Origin: DATGFK01 sp040007395
Lineage (GTDB): Bacteria; Chloroflexota; Anaerolineae; Aggregatilineales; UBA2796
DNA length: 27,736 nucleotides
Direction of reading: 5' to 3'
NCBI GenBank assembly: GCA_040007395.1
Contig: JBDTVG010000172.1
Span: forward strand, 1 to 27,736
Made by a program: the position numbers and the translations under genes. The notes beneath the pieces were generated by a model. It saw only the letters and a program-made list of their open reading frames with translations. It did not search any database and had not been told where the DNA came from. Below are positions 8,501 to 15,165 of this stretch, piece after piece. Positions within the stretch are counted from its first letter, which is position 1; each line of letters starts with the position of its first letter.

Positions 8501-9021
8501 CCGTAGCCGAGGCCGATGGTATAGACGGCGACCTGTTGCGTCCGCGCCAGCAGTAGGGCTTGTTGACGAGTGGCCTTGCTTTGGTGTCCATATTCTGCAC
8601 CGTCACTCAGCAGAATGACCATGCGGTGGGGCACGGGTGCGCTGGCTGCTAACTTGACAGCGGTCAGGCTGCCATCGTATAGCGCCGTCACGCCGCCCAG
8701 TTTCAACCCGTTGAGCGTCTTGGTGAGGGCCGCCTTGTCCGTCGTGAAAGGCTGCGCGATGACCGTGTGCGTGGCAAAGGTCACAAGCGCAATCGGTGTG
8801 CGCGGGTCGATGGTGTCCACAAACTGAAGCGCGGCGGCTTTGGCACTGCGCAGCGGCGTACCGCTCATGCTGTTACTGAGGTCGATGGCGAGCACCACCG
8901 CCGTACTGGCGGCAGTCGCTTGGTTTAAGGCTGCACCCGCTAGGGGTGAGGATTGATTAAGTGTAAAAGTGCTGATGAGTGGCAATACAATGGCCATAAG
9001 TACAGCGAAGAGTGTTGTCAT
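5548..9021 (-). CDS. Fusion: two vWA domains + Ig-like module + membrane GT2 synthase
   Basis: 1157 residues. A hydrophobic N-terminus (1-30) is followed by vWA domain 1 (about 41-205) with an intact metal site: DLSNS at 47-51, Thr112, Asp140. vWA domain 2 (about 254-425) is a clear duplicate (both share YDGSLTAVKLA), but its site is decayed: DLSST at 261-265, Ser326, Ala354. Then come a Pro/Ala-rich linker, an Ig/Big-like beta module (about 522-592), a second Ala/Pro-rich linker, a membrane helix (about 733-757) and a processive GT2 domain: FDAED (873-877), TED (965-967), QRTRW (1005-1009). Further membrane helices lie at about 1032-1125. The predicted topology puts the vWA part outside and the catalytic domain in the cytoplasm. 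GT2 enzymes of this type polymerise and export beta-glucans or related glycans from UDP-sugars. It heads a minus-strand group with GT39, GH18-like and GH8 genes. The length is well beyond a normal GT2 (about 450-700) because of the fusion. Confidence 0.87.
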   Translation of the reverse strand: MTTLFAVLMAIVLPLISTFTLNQSSPLAGAALNQATAASTAVVLAIDLSNSMSGTPLRSAKAAALQFVDTIDPRTPIALVTFATHTVIAQPFTTDKAALTKTLNGLKLGGVTALYDGSLTAVKLAASAPVPHRMVILLSDGAEYGHQSKATRQQALLLARTQQVAVYTIGLGYGADRSYLKELSTGTSAVNFEASTAAQLSAIYGTLSGPLVSAPIPASRAVKATDDSIQPVSLVILPTTTGTVTSSTAPTLSTAVVLAMDLSSTVSNPALVKAKAAAQAFLDKLDPATPVAIVTFASQSRVAQPFTTDRIALKSVVDGLRLGGASVLYDGSLTAVKLASTATADQRVVILFSASTDSAAASKTSGTARQAALKLASNQNIAVYTIGMGAKVDRTYLKALSTGTNAINYDAANADTLLSVYTTLGNQFAGVPANNPLLADANPAAVPSIAPLGGLSGLNIPPAQQGDPAIRPVSDKIGHPAANPQPAVIAAQPAVAPVQSGATDPKAAVQVPADVQTATNLVPISVTVPTDSEITAATLALNGTPLATFPKAPYTYTLDTSVLRAGDYTLSFSTVNAKGVLSQGSLDFQVALATAAPTTGGAAASPAVKADPANTVAVAAPQANAASAVSAPVTNAASGLQPGAAAVPASAPLPTVKDSVNTDTLTPTLRVLLVQGKRQPLTLSFSTDKGLVVVAATVTPTSAANQTLGDILTQPTQLIPPNVRLALTAQHPTLWTIIILLMTITLLPQGLFTLYYMMYTWNNPEAAEEFRSPKVFTAPQHSFTALLPARHEEAVIADTIRAVDRINYPDHLKEVLVLCRTDDVGTIEKARAAIAELGKDNIRVVTFSTGPINKPHGLNIGLREAHNQVISVFDAEDEPHPDLYNIVNTVMQRDGADVVQSGVQLMNFASSWFSALNCLEYFFWFKSGLHCFTRALKVTPLGGNTVFFKKHWLEKINGWDENCLTEDADVGFRLTLLGAKMQIVYDEQHATQEETPHNVESFIKQRTRWCQGFYEIFFKGDWLKLPELKQKITALYILLNSLMQAATVLYLPIGLYVALTQHISVPVALISYLPIFMLLLQLVVNLIGIREFAAAYDKKLPFGFSAKMILVYYPYQLLLVISSLRAVQHFISKNNAWEKTAHSNLHRQGQVIAEPGV

Positions 9022-9444
9022 CGGAAATGTCCCTGTCTAATGAAGCGTCAACGATGTTGTACTTGTGTATTTGAAACAGATTACACAATCAACCTTTCTT
9101 TTTACATTACTAAGGGGATTAAAATATAAACGGCAGCAAAAGTGCCATTTATCGGGGCGTGAGCCTACTCATGCTGAATTGCCCCTGCAAAGAACGCCTA
9201 AAGAGTGAGGAGTTCTTAGGAAGTTTTTAGGGAATTATTGGTCACTATGCACAAAATGCTATGCTGTTGGAATGAAAAGCTTGCTTGCCCGTCATGCCGC
9301 TGGAGGTGATGTAGGCAACCAAGCTTCTTGTGTAATGTCTGCACCTCGCAGAGAGGAGCCGCGTCGGTTTGGAAGCAGGGTACGTACAAAGTCAGGGGTA
9401 TCTATGAATTTACCTAACCCCTAAGGGAGTTGGAGTGGGCCGCT
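9022..9444. other. Leader/intergenic region between divergent transcription units
   Basis: No gene of credible length is seen in this 423-base stretch. It holds the upstream region of the vWA-GT2 gene on the minus strand (AT-rich around 9085-9130), where no strong promoter could be picked, and a long inverted repeat at 9277-9326. A weaker AGGGGT/ACCCCT pairing lies around 9395-9425. Confidence 0.45.
9277..9326. repeat. 13-bp inverted repeat, candidate structured leader
   Basis: AAGCTTGCTTGCC at 9277-9289 pairs with GGCAACCAAGCTT at 9314-9326 (12 of 13 positions) around a 24-base loop. It could be the base stem of a leader RNA for either direction. No known riboswitch class was recognised. 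Confidence 0.4.
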
Positions 9445-9549
9445 ATGGCTAGCAAAAAAGCGAAAATGAGCATGTCTGTCGCCTATGTTGACAGCATATT
9501 AATGCGTTTACTTGGGGTTGAACTGAAAGTCGAAGTTGACACACTTTGA
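9445..9549 (+). CDS. Possible 34-residue small protein or leader peptide
   Basis: ATG at 9445 is preceded by GGAG at 9432-9435 with good spacing (9 bases). The frame encodes a Lys-rich start (MASKKAKMSM) and a short amphipathic stretch, ending at TGA 9547-9549, inside the promoter of the TetR gene. No homologue is recognised and codon evidence is too short to judge. It may be spurious; the ribosome site is the only support. Confidence 0.25.
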   Translation: MASKKAKMSMSVAYVDSILMRLLGVELKVEVDTL

Positions 9550-9564
9550 GACGTATGCTACTAT
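9536..9564 (+). promoter_or_regulatory. Sigma70-type promoter of the TetR gene
   Basis: TTGACA at 9536-9541 and TACTAT at 9559-9564 are separated by exactly 17 bases. Transcription would start near 9571, inside the inverted repeat at 9563-9588, so repressor binding there should block it. Confidence 0.7.
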
Positions 9565-9588
9565 TCATTCAACGGACGATGAATGAAT
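9563..9588. promoter_or_regulatory. TetR operator candidate 1 (26-bp inverted repeat)
   Basis: Outer arms ATTCATTC (9563-9570) and GAATGAAT (9581-9588) are perfect complements. The inner half-sites TTCAACG and CGATGAA, 2 bases apart, match those of the second site at 10285-10304. It overlaps the -10 and the likely start site of the TetR promoter, so autorepression is expected. Confidence 0.65.
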
Positions 9589-9624
9589 TAAGATTTGCTT
9601 GTCAGATCAGCAGGATCAGTGTCG

Positions 9625-10257
9625 ATGACAGAAGATATATCTCCCCAAAGAATGACAAGTCGAGATATTAAGGCACAGGAGAGGAGGCGACAAATCCTCG
9701 CGGTTGCAAAAAAAATGTTTGCCGCAGGAGGTTATCATGCGACCTCCATGCGATCCCTTAATAAAGAGCTGGGTGTCGCTGACGCACTCACCTATCACTA
9801 TTTTCCCGGAGGAAAATTGGAAATCCTGCAAACCCTTATCCGCGAAGGTCAAGACGCACAGATCGCTGAGATTCAAGCATTAGCGCCCCAATTGAAAGAT
9901 GATCTACCGCTCAGAGAAGCCCTTTTGCTCGCGGCTCATATAGGAACCAATCTCTTTTTTGCGGATAAGGATCTGATTCAAATTTTGATGCGCGAAAGAA
10001 ATTGGCTGCTACACGAGGAATGGCTGAAGGAGTCGCCTACAAAGGAGCCTCCAACCGCGTTCTTGGTGGACTATTTTGCGAGGCGGATGGCGCAGGGCGA
10101 AATCCGAACAATGGATTTAACCTTTGCCTTTGCACAGTTCTTCTCAGGGATCATCATGCATTCCCTTTTCGGCGACGAGGCCGGGAGTGTTGATTCTGGT
10201 GATCACCTATACCTCGAAAAACTGGTGGATTTCACGGCCCAATTGTGGTCACCATAA
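9625..10257 (+). CDS. TetR/AcrR-family transcriptional repressor
   Basis: From the ATG at 9625 the protein is 210 residues; a TTG at 9595 would add 10. AGGA about 10 bases upstream favours the ATG, but the choice is not certain. The N-terminal TetR helix-turn-helix is clear: AQERRRQILAVAKKMFAAGGY, then TSMRSLNKELGVADALTYHYFPGGKLEIL with the usual YxYF element. The rest is an all-helical ligand-binding domain of normal size, ending near the TetR_C-type region. It is followed by an MFS exporter, and both genes carry related inverted repeats at their promoters, so it most likely represses itself and the exporter until a toxic ligand binds. The ligand is unknown. Confidence 0.9.
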   Translation: MTEDISPQRMTSRDIKAQERRRQILAVAKKMFAAGGYHATSMRSLNKELGVADALTYHYFPGGKLEILQTLIREGQDAQIAEIQALAPQLKDDLPLREALLLAAHIGTNLFFADKDLIQILMRERNWLLHEEWLKESPTKEPPTAFLVDYFARRMAQGEIRTMDLTFAFAQFFSGIIMHSLFGDEAGSVDSGDHLYLEKLVDFTAQLWSP

Positions 10258-10274
10258 GACCGTCTGTTTTTTTT
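10247..10274 (+). terminator. Weak hairpin plus T8 after the TetR gene
   Basis: GGTC (10247-10250) can pair with GACC (10258-10261), followed by eight T residues at 10267-10274. The stem is only 4 bp, so termination would be partial at best; some TetR transcripts may read into the exporter gene. Confidence 0.3.
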
Positions 10275-10284
10275 GGCTAACAAT

Positions 10285-10310
10285 TTCAACGAACGTTCGA
10301 TGAATATAAT
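10285..10310 (+). promoter_or_regulatory. TetR operator candidate 2 and -10 box of the exporter
   Basis: TTCAACGAACGTTCGATGAA at 10285-10304 is a palindrome except for one pair, with half-sites TTCAACG and CGATGAA 6 bases apart. It is directly followed by a consensus TATAAT at 10305-10310; the -35 position inside or next to the palindrome is poor. A bound repressor would cover the promoter. Confidence 0.68.
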
Positions 10311-10339
10311 CGACTATTGGATAGCATGAGGAAAATCAC

Positions 10340-11617
10340 ATGGATACTCGGACTCCGACAGGCCCAAACCGCAAATCGCTCTTTGTCATCATCTTGACTA
10401 CGTTTCTCAATATGGTAGGGTTTACGCTCATCATCCCATTAGCACCGTTCCTGATAGCGCACTATGTCAGTGATGCAGGCAGTGTTGGCCTGATCGTTGG
10501 TTGGTTCACTTCAGTTTATGCAGCGTGCCAGTTTATCGCTGCGCCGGGATTAGGTGCCCTCAGTGATCGTTTTGGTCGCCGCCCGATTCTGCTGCTGTGC
10601 TTACTCGGCTCCGCGGCTGGCTATCTGCTTCTGGGAATAGGTGGCGCGCTGTGGGTCTTGTTTCTTGGTCGCATCATTGACGGGTTGACAGGGGCAAACG
10701 GCGCTATCCTCAACGCTTATGTGGCTGATCTTGTGCCACCAGCCGAGCGTGGCAAATACTTCGGCTGGATCGGCGCTATCTCCGCTATCAGTATCGTTTT
10801 TGGTCCGGTATTGGGTGGCTTCATGGCAAAACTCGGCTTTCAGATTCCGTTTTTCGTCGCGGGCGGTGTTGCCTTGACCAACCTACTTTTGGGGTTCTTT
10901 TTCCTGCCAGAAAGTCTTCCCAAAGAACAACGTACCAGTTCAATCAACCTAGCACGGCTTAATCCTATCAGCACCCTGAAAGATGTTCTGGCGATACCGC
11001 AACTCCGCTGGCTGCTGGTTACTATCTTCCTGACAGGGCTGTCTTTCATCGCCATCTCAGCCAATATCAGTCTCTTTGCCAAAGACAACCTGAATTGGGA
11101 CACGAGCGCCGTAGGAGCATTATTTTCGGTTTTCGGGGTTACCAGTATTGCGACACAGGCAGTGCTGCTCCCGTGGCTGCTCAAGCGTTTGGGACCGTTG
11201 TCGGTAGCGATTGTAGGTCTGATTCTTGCTATTGTCGGTTATTTGCTGATTTCATTGGTCGCCGCAGTTGCTGCCCCCGCGCTGATGTATAGCGCGTTTG
11301 TTGTCCTTGCTATTGCTGAAGGGTTGATTAGCCCCTCGCTGCTTGATTTGATCACACGGGCAACTGATGCACATTCGCAGGGCAAGGTACTGGGCGGCAA
11401 TCAATCGGTCCAATCGCTGGCGAGTATGATTGGCCCACTAATTGTGGGTGAACTCTACGATAACATAGGACACGCCGCGCCTTATCTCAGTGGCGCGGGA
11501 ATACTATTGCTATCGCTAGGTGCGCTTTTATTGGCACTTCCCGCACTCAAGCGATCAGAGTCTGGCGAGGACAATGTGATTACCTCACAGGTTGTAGCCA
11601 TGCGGAACGATGCTTGA
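10340..11617 (+). CDS. MFS drug exporter, TetA/DHA1-like
   Basis: 425 residues with about 12 membrane helices. Motif A is GALSDRFGRRPILL (72-85), motif B RIIDGLTG (111-118), and the antiporter motif C is around 145-160 (GAISAISIVFGPVLGG). These are the marks of DHA1 H+/drug antiporters in the inner membrane, including the tetracycline exporters. The ATG has GAGGAAAA upstream with normal spacing. The gene sits behind a TetR repressor and a matching operator, the standard inducible efflux arrangement. The drug cannot be named from sequence; similarity to TetA does not prove tetracycline resistance. Confidence 0.9.
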   Translation: MDTRTPTGPNRKSLFVIILTTFLNMVGFTLIIPLAPFLIAHYVSDAGSVGLIVGWFTSVYAACQFIAAPGLGALSDRFGRRPILLLCLLGSAAGYLLLGIGGALWVLFLGRIIDGLTGANGAILNAYVADLVPPAERGKYFGWIGAISAISIVFGPVLGGFMAKLGFQIPFFVAGGVALTNLLLGFFFLPESLPKEQRTSSINLARLNPISTLKDVLAIPQLRWLLVTIFLTGLSFIAISANISLFAKDNLNWDTSAVGALFSVFGVTSIATQAVLLPWLLKRLGPLSVAIVGLILAIVGYLLISLVAAVAAPALMYSAFVVLAIAEGLISPSLLDLITRATDAHSQGKVLGGNQSVQSLASMIGPLIVGELYDNIGHAAPYLSGAGILLLSLGALLLALPALKRSESGEDNVITSQVVAMRNDA

Positions 11618-11763
11618 TAGAGGAAACAATATATTCGAACGCTTCACGGAAGGCATAGGCCCATTTGAAAAATAGGGAGGAGGCTCCCGCTTTCAAGGGT
11701 AGGCATTTCCAAAAATGCTGGGTCGGGCAGGCTCGATCCCTACACAATATCGTTGGGCGGTAG

Positions 11764-11783
11764 GGACAGGGCTTGCCCTGTCC
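11764..11783. terminator. Palindrome between convergent exporter and SHMT–GcvT genes
   Basis: GGACAGGGC-TT-GCCCTGTCC has a perfect 9-bp stem. It lies between two convergent genes and could stop transcription from both sides, although T-runs are absent. It has the same design as 3783-3802. Confidence 0.45.
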
Positions 11784-11840
11784 GCTGCAATCATTAAAAA
11801 CCTCTCCCTACGAGAATCGCGATTTATGGCGATTCAGTGT

Positions 11841-14800
11841 CTATCTTTTCTTCGGGAAGTGCGACAGCACTGTCGCTGCATCGGGCATCAGGGCTTTGTC
11901 ACCGAGTCTGAGTGCCGAAAGTGGCTTGCCGTTTTGTCGAGCATTCGCCGTTCCGCTGAATACGTAGACCGTCGCGTCTTCCTCGATAGCGTCCTCTTTG
12001 AAGTAGGCTTGCCCCGTCTGGAATCCGTTACTGTCGATGCTGCATGATGTGACCACGCCGATCACCCGTCCACGTCGATCCACCAATGGATCACCATTCT
12101 GCGGCGGCTTCACGCCCTTGTGGTTCATGCGGAAGCGCGTCACGACAGCATCACGCTTGTGTTCGCGGGCTAGATAGGCTGGCTTGCCAACGAAGAACGG
12201 CTTCCACAATTTGACATAGTTGGCAAAGCCTGCATCGCCGGGGGTAAACGCATTATCTCCACCGAGTTCGTGCCCATACAGCGGCAAACCTGCTTCGGTG
12301 CGTGTACTATCCCGCGCCGCTAACCCGCACGGCTTGGCTCCTGATTCAATCAAGGTGCTGAATAACTGCGCGGCTTCGTCGGGGTGCGGGAACAATTCAT
12401 AGGCGATCCGTTCGCCTGTGTAGCCTGTCCGCGACACGATCAGGTCATGTCCGCCCAGTGAGACATGCGCCAGCGTAGACCACTGCAACGCTTTGATCTT
12501 GCTCTTGTCAGAATCGGAGCCGTGCAAACTGAGCAAAATATCGCGGCTGGCTGGCCCTTGCAGCGCAATATCCACGCGGCGATCTTTGCCGCTGGCGGGG
12601 TCACGCAGATCGCGCAAAGTGACATCGGCGGAATGGGTCAGCAATCGTGCGGCGGGTCGCGCCGGATCGATCATGGCGCTGCCAGCGTGTACCGCATTGA
12701 CCCACGCCCAATCTTTGTCATTGTTCGAGGCATTGACGACAATCATGAATTTTTCAGCTTCGAGCCGATAGACGTAAATATCGTCAAAGGGTGTGCCGTC
12801 GATGTCCAGCAGATAGCTGTAGTGCGCCTGTCCCGGTTCCAGCGCGAAAATATCGTTAGCGGTAATCCCATTCAGGAACACCTCAGAAGCGGGGCCGCTA
12901 ACTTCCCATACGCCCATGTGTGTCACATCGAACAATCCGGCACTGGTTCGCACGGCGGCATGTTCGTCGCTGACGCTGGTGTACCACACTGGCATATCGT
13001 AGCCCGCAAAGGGAACCATCTTCGCGCCGAGGATGTCCTTGTGGAGTGTATGCAATGGGGTCGTCTTGATCGGTGCGTCGGTTGGCTCAATCCAAGTAAA
13101 CTGCGGCAGCGGATCGCGTTTAGCGCCCGCATAGTGTTCACCATTGATGCCGACAAAGTAGCCTTTGCCAGTTGCGAAAGCCATCGCGTGATCCGGCACG
13201 GCTTGCGGGACTACACCGTCCAGCACACGGATCGCCACCGGGCCGGGGATTTTGCCGTAAAGATCCAGCGGGTCGTGAATGACAAAACCATCGGAGAGGC
13301 TTTGCAGCCAGTTCAAGACCTCGGCGGCGTTGGAGGACAAATGCAGATGATAGCTGCCCTCGCTGACGTGTTCGATAAGCGCATCGGCGGCGACAGTGGC
13401 ATCGGGATATAGCAGGCAGGTTGGCTGACTCTCACCGACTTTTAGCAAATAGACATCGCTGGTTAACGCATAATCCAGAAAGTGCGACGACTCCGCGCCG
13501 CGAATTTCGAGGACGGCAGCGCCAGTCTGGTAGATCATGGCAAAGTGACTGCGTCCGGGTTGAGGCAGTTCTGTCCCGACAACGGGCAGATCGTAGTCGC
13601 GGCCTGCCTGTTCTGCCAATTGATCGACGCTGGCGCGGGCATCATGCAGAACGGCATAATCCAGTTTGGCGCGGGCATCGGCCTTGCCGCCTTTGCCTTC
13701 ATAGCTGAACGGTTTCGCGTTGGTCAGCACCATGGCGATAATTTCCGCCAACCGATCAATCTCTGACTCCTTGAAGCCGCGCTGCGTAATCCAAGGCGTG
13801 CCTAAGCGAATCCCACTGGGACGCGCCGCCGAGTCGTCGCTGGGCAGTGTGTTGCGATTGCAGGTGATCCCGACAAGCTCGAGCAATCGCGCCCCCATAT
13901 CGCCGCTTAAGCGCGTGCCATCTACGCCGACAATCGGCTTGAGATCGACATTCAGCAGATGCGTATCCGTGCCGCCATGCACAACCCGCAGCCCGCCTTC
14001 GGTCAGTTTTTCAGCCAATCGTTTGGCGTTCTGCACGATCTGGACTTGCAAGGCTTTGAACTGTGGGGTCGCTGCCAACTTGAAGGCCACCGCCAACGCC
14101 GCGATAGCGTGAACATGCGGCCCACCCTGTTCACCGGGGAATACGCCTCTGTCGAGCTTCTTAGCGAGATCCGCCCGATGGGTGAGGATGACTGCGCCGC
14201 GTGGCCCGCCCAGCGTTTTGTGCGAAGTGAAGGTCACGATGTCGGCAATGCCAACGGGCGAAGGATATACGCCAGCAATGACCAAGCCCGCGACATGGGC
14301 AATATCTGCCATGAGCAGTGCGCCGCACTCGTCCGCGATCTCGCGCATTCTGGCCCAGTCTGGCGACCAAGGATAGGACGAATAGCCGCCGATGATAATT
14401 TTGGGATGGTGCAGCAACGCCTGAACGTGCATGTTGTCGTAATCAAGCAGTTCCGTTTCGGGATCAACGCCATAGAAGACCGCCCGATATTGTTTGCCGC
14501 TGCGGGCGGCGGGGCTGCCGTGTGAAAGGTGTCCACCGTGCAGCAGATTCATGCCCATGATCGTATCGCCCGGTTGGATCAAGGCGGTATAGACGGCGCT
14601 GTTGGCAGGCGCACCAGATAGCGGCTGCACATTCAAATACAGATCGGTGGCCTTATAGCGTCCTGTCGCGAACAATTCCGCGCCGCGCCGTTTGGCAAGC
14701 GCTTCGATCAGATCCGCGAACTCGGTTCCTTTGTAGTAGCGCGGATCGGAATAGCGGCGATAGTCCGCCAAGCGCATATCCACGTCCATAATCTCTGGCT

Positions 14801-15011
14801 GAGTCATGGTGCGCGTGTCGTCGGGCGGGTAGCCTTCGGCGTAGATATTGTGGAACGGCGAGGTCAACGCCTCGCGCACCACATGGGGAATCGTGGACTC
14901 AGATGGAATCATAATGAGGCGGCGGAGTTGGCGTTCCGCTTCAAGGTTGATTAGTTCGGTAACATCGGGATCGAGCGTGGCGAGATCGCCGCGAAATAGG
15001 AAGTCTTCCAT
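11841..15011 (-). CDS. Fusion of serine hydroxymethyltransferase and aminomethyltransferase
   Basis: 1056 residues. Residues 1 to about 435 are SHMT: LAERQLRR-type start, YYKGTEFADLIEALAKRR, NVQPLSGAPANSAVY, ADIAHVAG (Asp235, His237) and the PLP lysine Lys265 in TSHKTLGGPRG. Residues about 650-1056 are GcvT, the T-protein of glycine cleavage: MVPFAGYDMPVWY, GLFDVTHMG, the acidic site TPFDDIYVY (743-744) and the ARDSTRTEAGLPLYGHE-like segment. Residues about 485-600 between them look like a worn half-copy of the GcvT folate-binding domain. SHMT interconverts serine and glycine, and GcvT releases methylene-THF from the H-protein-bound aminomethyl group, so the fusion joins two THF-linked steps. 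A start-proximal AAGGAG lies 13 bases before the ATG. No gcvH or gcvP is nearby. Long antisense frames are shadows. Confidence 0.93.
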   Translation of the reverse strand: MEDFLFRGDLATLDPDVTELINLEAERQLRRLIMIPSESTIPHVVREALTSPFHNIYAEGYPPDDTRTMTQPEIMDVDMRLADYRRYSDPRYYKGTEFADLIEALAKRRGAELFATGRYKATDLYLNVQPLSGAPANSAVYTALIQPGDTIMGMNLLHGGHLSHGSPAARSGKQYRAVFYGVDPETELLDYDNMHVQALLHHPKIIIGGYSSYPWSPDWARMREIADECGALLMADIAHVAGLVIAGVYPSPVGIADIVTFTSHKTLGGPRGAVILTHRADLAKKLDRGVFPGEQGGPHVHAIAALAVAFKLAATPQFKALQVQIVQNAKRLAEKLTEGGLRVVHGGTDTHLLNVDLKPIVGVDGTRLSGDMGARLLELVGITCNRNTLPSDDSAARPSGIRLGTPWITQRGFKESEIDRLAEIIAMVLTNAKPFSYEGKGGKADARAKLDYAVLHDARASVDQLAEQAGRDYDLPVVGTELPQPGRSHFAMIYQTGAAVLEIRGAESSHFLDYALTSDVYLLKVGESQPTCLLYPDATVAADALIEHVSEGSYHLHLSSNAAEVLNWLQSLSDGFVIHDPLDLYGKIPGPVAIRVLDGVVPQAVPDHAMAFATGKGYFVGINGEHYAGAKRDPLPQFTWIEPTDAPIKTTPLHTLHKDILGAKMVPFAGYDMPVWYTSVSDEHAAVRTSAGLFDVTHMGVWEVSGPASEVFLNGITANDIFALEPGQAHYSYLLDIDGTPFDDIYVYRLEAEKFMIVVNASNNDKDWAWVNAVHAGSAMIDPARPAARLLTHSADVTLRDLRDPASGKDRRVDIALQGPASRDILLSLHGSDSDKSKIKALQWSTLAHVSLGGHDLIVSRTGYTGERIAYELFPHPDEAAQLFSTLIESGAKPCGLAARDSTRTEAGLPLYGHELGGDNAFTPGDAGFANYVKLWKPFFVGKPAYLAREHKRDAVVTRFRMNHKGVKPPQNGDPLVDRRGRVIGVVTSCSIDSNGFQTGQAYFKEDAIEEDATVYVFSGTANARQNGKPLSALRLGDKALMPDAATVLSHFPKKR

Positions 15012-15165
15012 AAGTACGTGCTTACTCCTTTGGGCCGGCAGCCGTTGTGCAGCGCCGTTAGTGGTTCAGCAAAAAACTTTTCAGGATTGTAGCATGTTGT
15101 TCGCTGGACACACGTAATCCTATTTGGGTGGAGTAGCCAATACTTAACAACGGATGCTGAACGAG

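Noticed and set aside
9277..9425. Riboswitch (c-di-GMP, TPP, cobalamin, fluoride) or SRP RNA
   Set aside because: The conserved core sequences of these RNAs were looked for by eye and not found; only the hairpins remain.
12465..13412. Long plus-strand open frame (315 codons) opposite the SHMT–GcvT gene
   Set aside because: It lies fully antisense to a well-supported enzyme, shows no domain motif, and is explained by the codon pattern of the real gene.
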